41,576 nucleotides of DNA from Paenibacillus typhae (GTDB lineage Bacteria > Bacillota > Bacilli > Paenibacillales > Paenibacillaceae). Position numbers and translations under genes: made by a program. Positions 24,568-32,124 of the stretch are shown here, piece after piece. Location of the stretch: the NCBI RefSeq assembly GCF_900099765.1, contig NZ_FNDX01000052.1, forward strand, positions 1 to 41,576. Direction: 5' to 3'. The notes beneath the pieces are model-generated. The model did not search any database. It was given only the letters and a program-made list of their open reading frames with translations, and was not told the origin of the DNA. Position 1 is the stretch's first letter, and each line of letters opens with the position of its first letter.

Positions 24568-24689
24568 TACGTTTGTGCTATATAATAAGAACTTTACAGG
24601 TTTTTGTGCTTAATGCACTAAACTAAAGCGAATTATACTTAAAATATGTGATTTTTACTGACATTCGACTGGAAAATCGCCCTTCAATG

Positions 24690-25310
24690 TCAGCTTTTTC
24701 CGCGGAGACTCCACTCATTACGGGCTTCATACATATCAAACCGAGGATCAGCATCAGACAAGAAGTCTGCAGCATCAGGCTGCAGAACAGCTCCCTTGTA
24801 CTCGGAGGACCGCCAAATCCCCGCAGCCCCTTCCTCTCCTTCCAATCCCTGCAATACCGTGAACATTTTTCTGGAAAACAGAGCCGGCGGCATCGCCAGC
24901 CCTTCATGGGCTCCGGCCACATAATCAAGCTCCGGATTCCGCATATACATGTCCTTCAGCCGGTTTACAAGCGAAGATGTAACAGAGTTCTGACCGGCTA
25001 GTGCAACCACTACAGCATCAGGCTGCAGCGGCAGAATAGCATTCAGTCCGCAGCGCAGGGAAAACGACAGTCCCAGATGGGCGGTCAGGCAGGTTTCAGT
25101 CCGCCTTGAGCTCTGCTCAGCGGCAGGCGGCAGCCATTCCAGATTGTCATCTGCCCGGACAACCACGACCAGCGGATCAAGGGTGCAGCGTTCAAGCTCA
25201 CTGACCACCACACTTTTCGGTGTAACCTTCCGAGACAGCTTCGGCGATGTTTGGGGTTCTCCCGCCCGTCTGCCATGCCCTGCCGCCAGGTAAATACCGG
25301 CTACTCTCAT
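24690..25310 (-). CDS. Divergent MobA/PucB-like nucleotidyltransferase-fold protein
   Basis: A 206-residue protein. The N-terminus YLAAGHGRRAGEP..SPKL resembles the nucleotide-binding loop LAAGxSxRMGxxK of molybdenum-cofactor cytidylyltransferases (MocA/PucB). Later segments (LVNRLKDMY, GLAMPPALFSRKMF, GLEGEEGAAGI, LSDADPRFDMYE) align with the family order. However the usual metal-binding LGDQP/GDMP motif reads LAGQNS, and the GDxGA motif is altered. It may be inactive, regulatory or of changed specificity. It lies between pucR and the transporter, with AAGGAGC upstream of the ATG. In B. subtilis pucB is part of the xanthine dehydrogenase genes, which are absent here. Confidence 0.65.
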   Translation of the reverse strand: MRVAGIYLAAGHGRRAGEPQTSPKLSRKVTPKSVVVSELERCTLDPLVVVVRADDNLEWLPPAAEQSSRRTETCLTAHLGLSFSLRCGLNAILPLQPDAVVVALAGQNSVTSSLVNRLKDMYMRNPELDYVAGAHEGLAMPPALFSRKMFTVLQGLEGEEGAAGIWRSSEYKGAVLQPDAADFLSDADPRFDMYEARNEWSLRGKS

Positions 25311-25424
25311 TGTTCCCGCTCCTTTCGGCGGCGCCCGGCGCCTGCTCTTTTTTGGATTTAACTTGGTTGTACAGCATTTCCGAGTTGCTGCTTATCTTGA
25401 TGTCCGGCAAAAACGTCTGCAGTA

Positions 25425-26999
25425 TTATTCACGTTCCAGCATTTTGCGGAACACAAACACCAGCTTAAGCCTCATCAGATCATTGATCTTTTTAAAATCG
25501 ACATCCAGCAGCTCACTGAGCTTCTCAATACGGTAAGTGGCCGTATTGCGGTGGATGAACAGCTTTTTGGCTGTTTCGTTGACATGACCGTCATTCTCCA
25601 GATAAACCTCCAGCGTATGGAGCATCTCCCTGACATATTCCGGCTCCCGGCTGAGCAGTCCGCGAAGATTGCCGGTGATGTATTTCTTCATTGACTCTTC
25701 AGGAATCTGGCCGAGCAGAAGATTCAGCTCAAGCTGCCGGTAATGCACTACATTCCCGAATGCCCCCCAGTGCTGGGACATAGCCATACATTCCCTGACC
25801 TCGGCAAAAGCTTCTTTCAGTCCCTCCGGCTTCACCTTGACGCTACTGGCAGCAGCCCGCGGATAATATCCTGTATCAAGCTTCAGGTTATCAAAGCACT
25901 CATATATCAGCTCACGGAACTCCCCTGCACTCAGCCCGTTAGCCGGAAACAGTGATACCAGCCCCTCATCCATCAGAACATGAATGGCATTTAATTCCCG
26001 CAGGGCAGGATGCTCAGCATATTCTTCCTTCAGCCGGAGCAGCTCCCGCTGCCGTTCATCCCCGCCTGCTGCCGTTTCTGTCAGCAGCACTTGAAAAGGT
26101 GAATGCAGCAGCTTCACCCCCAGCCTCAAGGCTGCCTGGGACAGCTCACTGCAGGACAGCCCGCCGCTCAGGCAGCGGCGCAGCAGCCCGCTGAACTCCC
26201 TGTGCTCAGCCAGCTCGAAATAATCCTCATACCCCGAATGAATATGAAATGAAATCAGTTCAGCCCCCTGGATAAATAAGCTTTCTTCCACAGGCAGCAG
26301 AAGGGGATCAATCTGACAGTATAAAAGATAACCCGAGCACTTTTCCCCCTGCATCAGCGGAAGCCGCAGACCGGTTCTGTCTCCGATCCGGAAGCGCTGG
26401 CTGCGGTTCTGCCAAGGCCAGCCTTCCAGCAGCTGACGGCTTGCATACTCCGAGTTGTTATAAACAACGTCTCCCCGGCTGCTTACAACCGCAAGCTTAT
26501 ATCCGATCACCTCAGAGACGGATTCAAACAGCGGACCGCTGCGTCCCGAACGCAGGGCGAAGCGCATCAGCTTGCGCTGCTTCTCCATAATCTCCTGCAG
26601 CATGCTGGTGCTTCGCGACAGTTCAGCGCGGAACAGCCCGTTCATCTGGTCGGAGAACGTAAACTGGAACGGCAGCTCAATCAGCGGAAAGTTCAGCGTC
26701 TCCGCCTCGGCAATCAGCTCCTCAGGCACGGTATCCCAGAAACGGCCCAGCTTGATGCCTAGCGCCGACGAGCCCCTCCGGTTCAGCGTCTGCAGCAGCG
26801 CAGAGGCATCCTCCAGGCTGTCCTTGATCAGATAGGCGGTCGTTAACAGCATTTCGCCCTCTTTTATCCAGTCCGAGATATCCGGCGCATCCATAACATT
26901 GATCGACTTTACAATTCTGTGCTTGCCCCTGGCCCCTGCAATAAGCTTGGCTTCGGATAAAGGATAAATGGACAACGCTTCTTCGACGGTAAGATGCAT
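25425..26999 (-). CDS. pucR: PucR-family transcriptional regulator of purine catabolism
   Basis: A 524-residue regulator. Residues 1-125 are the PucR N-terminal sensory domain (VEEALSIYPLSEAKLIAGARG, ISDWIKEGEMLLTTAY). The middle is the less conserved GGDEF-like/CdaR region. The C-terminus (about 450-515) is the PucR-type helix-turn-helix, with DGHVNETAKKLFIHRNTATYRIEKL. B. subtilis PucR is an activator that responds to allantoin-pathway intermediates. Its length is near the B. subtilis protein. The start ATG at 26999 follows AAGGAGGGG. It is the first gene of the minus-strand puc block and has PucR-like and GlnR/TnrA-like boxes just upstream. Confidence 0.92.
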   Translation of the reverse strand: MHLTVEEALSIYPLSEAKLIAGARGKHRIVKSINVMDAPDISDWIKEGEMLLTTAYLIKDSLEDASALLQTLNRRGSSALGIKLGRFWDTVPEELIAEAETLNFPLIELPFQFTFSDQMNGLFRAELSRSTSMLQEIMEKQRKLMRFALRSGRSGPLFESVSEVIGYKLAVVSSRGDVVYNNSEYASRQLLEGWPWQNRSQRFRIGDRTGLRLPLMQGEKCSGYLLYCQIDPLLLPVEESLFIQGAELISFHIHSGYEDYFELAEHREFSGLLRRCLSGGLSCSELSQAALRLGVKLLHSPFQVLLTETAAGGDERQRELLRLKEEYAEHPALRELNAIHVLMDEGLVSLFPANGLSAGEFRELIYECFDNLKLDTGYYPRAAASSVKVKPEGLKEAFAEVRECMAMSQHWGAFGNVVHYRQLELNLLLGQIPEESMKKYITGNLRGLLSREPEYVREMLHTLEVYLENDGHVNETAKKLFIHRNTATYRIEKLSELLDVDFKKINDLMRLKLVFVFRKMLERE

Positions 27000-27028
27000 G
27001 CCACCCCTCCTTAAGTAAATACGTTTAT

Positions 27029-27041
27029 TTAACCATCGTTC
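27029..27041 (-). promoter_or_regulatory. PucR-like box upstream of pucR
   Basis: On the minus strand GAACGATGGTTAA matches the published PucR consensus WWWCNTTGGTTAA at 11 of 13 positions. It lies 30-42 bp upstream of the pucR start codon, suggesting autoregulation. Confidence 0.4.
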
Positions 27042-27045
27042 TTTA

Positions 27046-27062
27046 TGTTACTTTATGTAACA
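27046..27062. promoter_or_regulatory. Consensus GlnR/TnrA box upstream of pucR
   Basis: TGTTACTTTATGTAACA fits TGTNA-N7-TNACA exactly and is part of the perfect inverted repeat ATGTTAC-TTTAT-GTAACAT (27045-27063). It lies 47-63 bp upstream of pucR and could also act on the divergent side. Nitrogen-limitation control of purine catabolism is known in B. subtilis. Confidence 0.7.
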
Positions 27063-27170
27063 TTATAGATAAAATAACCCCTATTGGAAAGATAAAAGTA
27101 AAGAATATAGTATATTATGTTAGGTAAAATGACGCATTTCACATAATTTTAAAGATCGGGAGTGAGGAAA

Positions 27171-27300
27171 ATGAAGCTTCTGGAAAATAAAGCGACTGGC
27201 CGAGGGTGCATTTGTTGAGGAAGACAGCTCGGGAATAGGCCTATTGTGCCCTTTTAGCGGGGTGAGCCATGCGGGGAGGTTCCCTTGTACTATGGACGAT
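27171..27300 (+). pseudogene. Broken gene start divergent from pucR
   Basis: GGGAGTGAGGAAA directly precedes an ATG at 27171 that reads MKLLENKATGRGCIC and stops at 27216. A second frame stays open to about 27303 (LAEGAFVEEDSSGIG...). A promoter-like AT-rich stretch with TATAGT lies upstream. A good start signal followed by rapid loss of frame suggests the 5' end of a deleted or decayed gene; the opening resembles starts of short-chain dehydrogenases, but too weakly to name it. A 15-residue leader peptide is the alternative. Confidence 0.3.
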
Positions 27301-27688
27301 GGGTAACCTCTACTTTGATGTGAAAAGCAGAATCTTGTGAAAATAGAATCTAATGTGTTCCATACCTCAGAAATATCGTGTTGCAGGCAGTCTGTCCTAT
27401 TTTTATAGAATTGATTGTATGACATACATATCTGGCTCGAAGTCTCCGCCGTCCGGGAGGCGAACTACCTGTATAAAGTCCGGTGTAAGTGACCAGCGCA
27501 GAAGATTAGCAGGAAAAAAAGTATTAATACTGTGGCGTAGCCTTCTGTTGTTGGATGGATGCTGGCTGGATGTTGGCTGGATGATTGTTGGGCGCTTGGG
27601 TGATTGTTTACTTGAATCCTTGATGGATAGTTGTTTTATGCTTGGTTTGGTGCCGGGACTTGCTAATAAGTGTTTTGGGCTTATGGTT

Positions 27689-27819
27689 GTGTGGGGTGGG
27701 TGGGTTGTGTGGGGTGGGTGGGTTGCGTGGGTTGTGTGGGTTGCGTGGGTTGCGTGGGTTGCGTGGGTTGTGTGGGTTGCGTGGGTTGCGTGGGTTGCGT
27801 GGGTTGCGTGGGTTGGGTT
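27689..27819 (+). repeat. G-rich 9-bp tandem repeat with G-quadruplex motifs
   Basis: From 27721 the unit GGTTGCGTG (variant GGTTGTGTG) is repeated about ten times without interruption, putting a GGG every nine bases on the plus strand. Just before it GGGGTGGGTGGG occurs twice, separated by TTGTGT, a strong G-quadruplex pattern. The repeat is read as Trp-Val-Ala or Cys-Val-Gly by open frames that I do not believe are genes. Confidence 0.85.
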
Positions 27820-27895
27820 AGCTTAGTAACTTTACGTGGTTGTCTCGGGCATCTGTGCTACATTTAGTATTTAGTATTTTCTGAGCGTCCCAATA

Positions 27896-28084
27896 TTTAG
27901 TTGGATTTTAGCAGCTTATTTTTACCTTTTTTCTGTTTTTCTAAGCTTTAGTTGGAAAATAGACACTTATTTCAGCCCCCTACTCTCCATTAGGGATGAA
28001 ACTGTAAAATTAAGTGGTGTTTTTCCAACTATCCTTCCCGTTTCGGTAACTTGGCGGAGAATTAGATGACGAAATTCCACTTAG
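27896..28084. repeat. Cluster of diverged dispersed repeats
   Basis: Two direct half-copies (27896-27923 and 27947-27974) both begin TTTAGTTGGA and end in CTTATTT. A longer copy (28009-28084) contains GTGGTGTTTTTCCAACTA and ends CCACTTAG. The longer copy aligns with 12433-12503 directly and with 12327-12399 inverted, 15 kb away. Confidence 0.5.
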
Positions 28085-28155
28085 TTCAGTTAGCGGCCAG
28101 TGGTGAGTTGTACAAACTACACCTATCTCGCGGTAGCGGCTAATTTCACAGCAAA

Positions 28156-28176
28156 TAACTGCACAAAGTGCAGTTA
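28156..28176. other. Perfect 9-bp hairpin downstream of the amidase gene
   Basis: TAACTGCAC and GTGCAGTTA are separated by AAA. An outer pairing of ACAGC with GCTGT extends it. There is no U-run on either strand, so it is not a typical terminator; it could be part of a dispersed intergenic repeat or an mRNA 3'-end structure. Confidence 0.5.
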
Positions 28177-28406
28177 CAAAGCGCTGTTATATTCACAAGC
28201 AAATCAGACAACCTGATTAAACCAGACCACGACCGCCGCGAAGCCAACGGCAGCAGACTGTAGCCAGGCTCTTGCTTCTATAATGACCCGGAGCCAGAAC
28301 GGTTGCAGGCAGCTAATACTGTCTGCTGAGCCGGAGCCCGGGTAGACTCCAGTTCTGACGGCATTCCCAACGTGCCGGATAAGAAACAGGATGCGCAGCT
28401 CGTCAT

Positions 28407-29672
28407 TTAATACCAGGCACTCCGCACCCAAGAGAGCAGGCGGAGATCCTGCCCGTGGCCGCCGATGACGGACAGTCCCAGCGGGAGACCCTCAGGCCCC
28501 TCCACCGGCAGGGTAATCTGCGGCAGGCCGGCAAGCCCGGCAATGCAGCTAAGCATCATAGCGCCGCTGCGGTTGCGTTCCAGCTGCTGCAGGTCTCCGC
28601 CCAGCAGCGGAGCCGGTCCCGGGACGGTCGGGATGACCAGGCAGCGGTCCTCTCCGAGCAGTTGCCGCAGCCTGCCGGCAATCTCACTGCGCAGCGCGGC
28701 CGCCCGGCTGTGGTCCTGTCCGGCGATGCTTGCCGCCCAAGAGAAACGGGCTGCGATATCCGGTCCGAACTCCGGCTGCTCCTGCCTGATCCATTCACCA
28801 TGAGTCGTCCAGATTTCTGAAGCCTGCAGTTCCCTGAACACATCCATCCAGCTTTTCAGCCCTTCGGCTGAAACAACGTTTTCTATTGTCTCATCCGCTG
28901 TTGCCTGCAGCCGGCTGAGTTCCCGCTTCAGACAGGCGGCACTTGACGGCTCAGCCAGCGCCCAGCAGTCCGCAGGGAGATACAGCCTGCTCATTCTGTC
29001 TTCGGCCGGGGCAGCTCCAGAACCAGAACCGGATGTGATTCCAGACAGAGACAGACTTACTCCGCCGGCGTCCGTTACATCCGCCTGCTCAGAGGCCATC
29101 CCACCCGCATCAAGCAGCACCCTCCCCACAACCTCCAGCAGCTCGAGGCTGTCCGCCATCCAGCCCACCGTATCAAATCCCGGAGCCAGCGGAATAACAC
29201 CCTCCATCGCCGCGGCTCCATGGGTAGGACGGAAGCCGTACACGCCGCAGTAAGCAGATGGGACACGGACCGAACCGCCGGTATCCGTTCCAAGTGCAAA
29301 ATCCACCGCGCCGGAGGCTACCGCCACCGCCGACCCGCTGGAGGAACCACCGGGAATCCGTCCGGCTCCGCGCGGGTTTACAGGGGTGCCGTAATGAGCG
29401 TTTTCGCCGCCCAGGCTGTACATCAGCTCATCGGTATGAGCTGCGCCGCATAAGGATGCCCCCGCCTCCAGCAGTTTAACAACAGCCGCCGCATGTGCCG
29501 CAGAAGGCCTGTGGCTGCGCAGCCACGCGGGATTCCCGGCAGAAGAGCTGTGGCCGGCTACTGCGAACACATCCTTTACTGCGAACCTGAGCCCCTTCAA
29601 TTCCCCCTGCCGCGAGCCGGAGACTTCCAGCTCCGGAGCAATAAAAGCTCCGTAATTATTATCCAGTATCAT
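28407..29672 (-). CDS. Amidase-signature hydrolase, AMI1-like
   Basis: A 421-residue cytosolic amidase with the Ser-cisSer-Lys triad K33 (FAVKDVF), S110 (GGSSSGSA) and S134 (TDTGGSVR). The spacing, 77 and 24 residues, equals that of plant indole-acetamide hydrolase AMI1 (K36/S113/S137), and the flanking sequence is also similar. Residues about 195-225 hold a Gly/Ser-rich insertion. ATG at 29672 is chosen after AGGGAG; a GTG at 29702 overlapping the upstream stop is possible. It follows the GGT-family gene by about 24 bp, so they form an operon. The substrate is unknown; by analogy with hpx clusters oxalurate or oxamate is conceivable. Confidence 0.85.
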   Translation of the reverse strand: MILDNNYGAFIAPELEVSGSRQGELKGLRFAVKDVFAVAGHSSSAGNPAWLRSHRPSAAHAAAVVKLLEAGASLCGAAHTDELMYSLGGENAHYGTPVNPRGAGRIPGGSSSGSAVAVASGAVDFALGTDTGGSVRVPSAYCGVYGFRPTHGAAAMEGVIPLAPGFDTVGWMADSLELLEVVGRVLLDAGGMASEQADVTDAGGVSLSLSGITSGSGSGAAPAEDRMSRLYLPADCWALAEPSSAACLKRELSRLQATADETIENVVSAEGLKSWMDVFRELQASEIWTTHGEWIRQEQPEFGPDIAARFSWAASIAGQDHSRAAALRSEIAGRLRQLLGEDRCLVIPTVPGPAPLLGGDLQQLERNRSGAMMLSCIAGLAGLPQITLPVEGPEGLPLGLSVIGGHGQDLRLLSWVRSAWY

Positions 29673-29695
29673 CTCTCCCGCTCCCTTCCTGCCGG

Positions 29696-31273
29696 CTACC
29701 ACCCGATTGCCGCTCCGTCACACCGCGGATCGGTTCCGCCGCTGCGGAGACCTCCGCTGTCTATTCCAATAACATGGGCATGGCCCATGATGCCGTCAAA
29801 AGCGGCTGCAGGCCGCACCAGATGCCCGGCGCCCGCCAAGGCATCCAGCACCTGCTGCCCCGCACGCTGCTCAACCTTCAGCTCCTGGGTCGGCTCTCCC
29901 CAGGTTCTGCCCCATACAAACCTTGGGGCACTCACCGCCTCCAGCGGATTCATGCCGTAATGCAGCAGCCTCGTCAGCAGCAGCGTCTGCGTCTGCGGCT
30001 GCCCTTCCCCGCCCTGTGTCCCGTACAGATAGGCGGGCTTTCCGTCCCGGCACGCCATCGCCGGCATCAGCGTATGGAATGTGCGCTTGTGCGGCTCCAG
30101 TGTATTGATATGCCCCGGGTCCAGTGAGAAGAATGAACCTCGGTTCTGCAGCAGAATGCCGGTATCCCCGGCAACAACCCCTGAGCCGAATTCAAAATAG
30201 AGGCTTTGAATGAACGACACCGCATTGCCGTCACCGTCCACTACAGCGGCGTAAGCCGTATCCCGGCCGACCGGTTCACTTCCAATCGCCGCCGCACGGC
30301 TCATCGAGATGGAGGCTGCAAGCTGCTGCGCATATCCTTTATCCAGCAGCCGGTCCAGCGGAACCGGATGGTGAACCGGATCCGTCAGCACCTGGTCCCG
30401 GTCACGGAAGCTCAGCTTCAGCGCTTCCACCAGCAGATGGTAATATTCATAGGAGCCATGCTCGATACCGCCAAAATCAAAGCGCTCCAATATATTCAGT
30501 GCCATCAGTGCTGCAAAGCCCTGCGAGTTCGGCGGCGCCTGATAGATGCTGTAGCCGTGATAACCGGTCGAGACGGGCTCAGCCCATTCCCCGTGATGAT
30601 CGGCAAAATCATCACAGGTAAGATACCCGCCCGCAGCCCGCATATAATCGCTTATGTCCTGCGCAATCTGCCCCTTGTAGAAGGCGTCGCGGCCCCCCGA
30701 CGCCAGGGCACGCAGCGTCCCGGCCAGCTGCGGCTGCACAAACCTCGACCCGGCGGCCGGCACCGCACCGCCGGGCAGGTACACCGCCGCCGCGCCGGGG
30801 CTCAGCGCGGCTCCGGCAAGCACGCTGCCCCCGTGCTGGTCCGGGGACAGCGGAAACCCCGCGGAGGCGTGGCTGATCGCCGGCTCCAGCACCTCCGCGA
30901 AGGCCAGGCGGCCGTATTCGCCCTGGACCGCCGCCCAGCTGTCCGCCATTCCGGGTACCGTAATGGCGCTGCGCACCCCGCGCCGGGGAATCGCGGCTTC
31001 CCCGGCATACAGGTCCCTGCGGACGCCGTAGCCGGACCGTCCGCTGCCGTTATAGGCACGTACGCGCCCTTCGGCCGCGCTGTACGTGAGCCAAAAAGCA
31101 TCGCCGCCCAGCCCCGTCATGTGCGGGTACACCACGGCCAGCGCCGCGCTGACCGCGACCGCCGCATCAAAAGCATTGCCGCCCCTGTGCAGGATTTCCG
31201 CGCCAGCGGCGGAAGCCAGGTAATGGGGGCTGACCACCATTGTTTTTGTACCGGTCACCGGCTGTTTCGTCAT
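29696..31273 (-). CDS. Gamma-glutamyltransferase-family Ntn-hydrolase (YwrD/HpxW-like)
   Basis: A 525-residue protein of the GGT fold without signal peptide, so cytosolic, unlike secreted GGTs. The N-terminal VVSPHYLASAAGAEILHRGGNAFDAAVA and MTGLGGDAFWL are the large-subunit motifs. The self-cleavage/nucleophile site is Thr 339 in GRDTAYAAVVDGDGNAVSFIQ, with TAY instead of the TTH of true GGTs. TQGGEGQPQTQ replaces the usual GSPGG-type region. Length matches B. subtilis YwrD. Klebsiella HpxW, an oxamate amidohydrolase of urate breakdown, belongs to the same family. With the amidase gene just downstream and the puc block nearby, an oxamate-type role is a reasonable inference. Confidence 0.85.
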   Translation of the reverse strand: MTKQPVTGTKTMVVSPHYLASAAGAEILHRGGNAFDAAVAVSAALAVVYPHMTGLGGDAFWLTYSAAEGRVRAYNGSGRSGYGVRRDLYAGEAAIPRRGVRSAITVPGMADSWAAVQGEYGRLAFAEVLEPAISHASAGFPLSPDQHGGSVLAGAALSPGAAAVYLPGGAVPAAGSRFVQPQLAGTLRALASGGRDAFYKGQIAQDISDYMRAAGGYLTCDDFADHHGEWAEPVSTGYHGYSIYQAPPNSQGFAALMALNILERFDFGGIEHGSYEYYHLLVEALKLSFRDRDQVLTDPVHHPVPLDRLLDKGYAQQLAASISMSRAAAIGSEPVGRDTAYAAVVDGDGNAVSFIQSLYFEFGSGVVAGDTGILLQNRGSFFSLDPGHINTLEPHKRTFHTLMPAMACRDGKPAYLYGTQGGEGQPQTQTLLLTRLLHYGMNPLEAVSAPRFVWGRTWGEPTQELKVEQRAGQQVLDALAGAGHLVRPAAAFDGIMGHAHVIGIDSGGLRSGGTDPRCDGAAIGW

Positions 31274-31542
31274 GCGCCATCCCCCTCTGCTGTTCGTTTA
31301 AAGTTACCGTCATTTAACCGTACGGCAAATTAACCTGTCAATGCACTAAGAACAAACTCAAATTCAGGACACCTCTTTTTGTATACGGTGCACAAAGATT
31401 CGGGCAAACCGCGTTTTCCCGGTAGTTGACCGGCAGCAGCTGGTATAGAATGTTCCAAAACCTTGTTCGTTTCAGCTCCTGCATAAATGTACTATCCTGC
31501 AGAAGACTGACTGTTCCGCATACATATCTTAGGAGGGGTCCT

Positions 31543-32124
31543 GTGAAAAAAGCCAAAAATGATTATGTACAGCTCGCCGTTGCCATGTGCAGAACAGGCA
31601 TACTCGGCTACGGCGGAGGGCCTTCTGTCATTCCGCTGATCCGGCATGATGCCGTAACCCGGTACAACTGGCTGAGCGACGACGAATTCGGGGAGACACT
31701 GGCCATCGCCAACGCCCTTCCCGGCCCGATCGCCACCAAAATGGCAGCCTATCTCGGATACAAGCTGAAGGGAGTCCGGGGCGCATTCCTATCCGTTCTC
31801 GCCCACATTTTACCCAGCTGCATCGCGATGATCGCCCTGCTCTCTGCCGTCAATTACTTAAGCGGCTCCCGGACAGTAGCGGGTATGATTGCTGCAGTTT
31901 CACCTGTGATTGCAGTTATGCTCGGAATGATGGCTTATGAATTTGCCCAAAAAGCATTTAAAGGGCTGGGAAAATGGATCGGGGCCGCTTTTCTGCTGCT
32001 GGCTCTGGTGCTGCTGGAGGTACTGCATGTGCATCCGGCCATCGTAATTGTGCTTTTTCTGGGCTATGGAACCGTTCACTACCGGATACTCGCCAAAAAA
32101 CACAGCAAGGGGGGAACCGCCTAA
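31543..32124 (+). CDS. Chromate transporter half, CHR domain (YwrB-like)
   Basis: A 193-residue membrane protein with one CHR domain. GYGGGPSVIPLIRHDAV and ANALPGPIATKMAAYLGY are the two family motifs. Five or six hydrophobic segments are visible. GTG at 31543 is the start, with AGGAGGGG five bases upstream; the longer frame to 31426 lacks such a site. Short CHR proteins work as pairs; its partner starts one base after its stop. B. subtilis has the same pair, ywrA and ywrB, near ywrD. The transported anion is uncertain. Confidence 0.88.
   Translation: MKKAKNDYVQLAVAMCRTGILGYGGGPSVIPLIRHDAVTRYNWLSDDEFGETLAIANALPGPIATKMAAYLGYKLKGVRGAFLSVLAHILPSCIAMIALLSAVNYLSGSRTVAGMIAAVSPVIAVMLGMMAYEFAQKAFKGLGKWIGAAFLLLALVLLEVLHVHPAIVIVLFLGYGTVHYRILAKKHSKGGTA

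Larger units (their letters stand above)
27000..28406. other. 1.4-kb intergenic region without an intact gene
   Basis: From left to right it holds the pucR regulatory boxes, a broken gene start on the plus strand (27171), an unassigned stretch, GT-rich low complexity and a 9-bp tandem array (27560-27820), dispersed repeats (27896-28084), a hairpin (28156-28176) and about 200 bp in which I see nothing. The open frames here are low-complexity or lack family features. Confidence 0.6.

Noticed and set aside
27276..27310. Hairpin GAGGTTCCC/GGGTAACCTC as a terminator
   Set aside because: One bulge and no T-run after it.
27689..27819. Possible CRISPR array
   Set aside because: Nine-base units are contiguous with no unique spacers, and no cas gene is present.
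27353..27826. 157-residue frame with Trp-Val-Ala repeats
   Set aside because: The repeats are only the translation of the 9-bp tandem DNA array; all frames through it are open, and there is no start signal.
28204..28431. 75-residue minus-strand frame beyond the amidase gene
   Set aside because: It overlaps the amidase C-terminus in another frame and has no conserved features.
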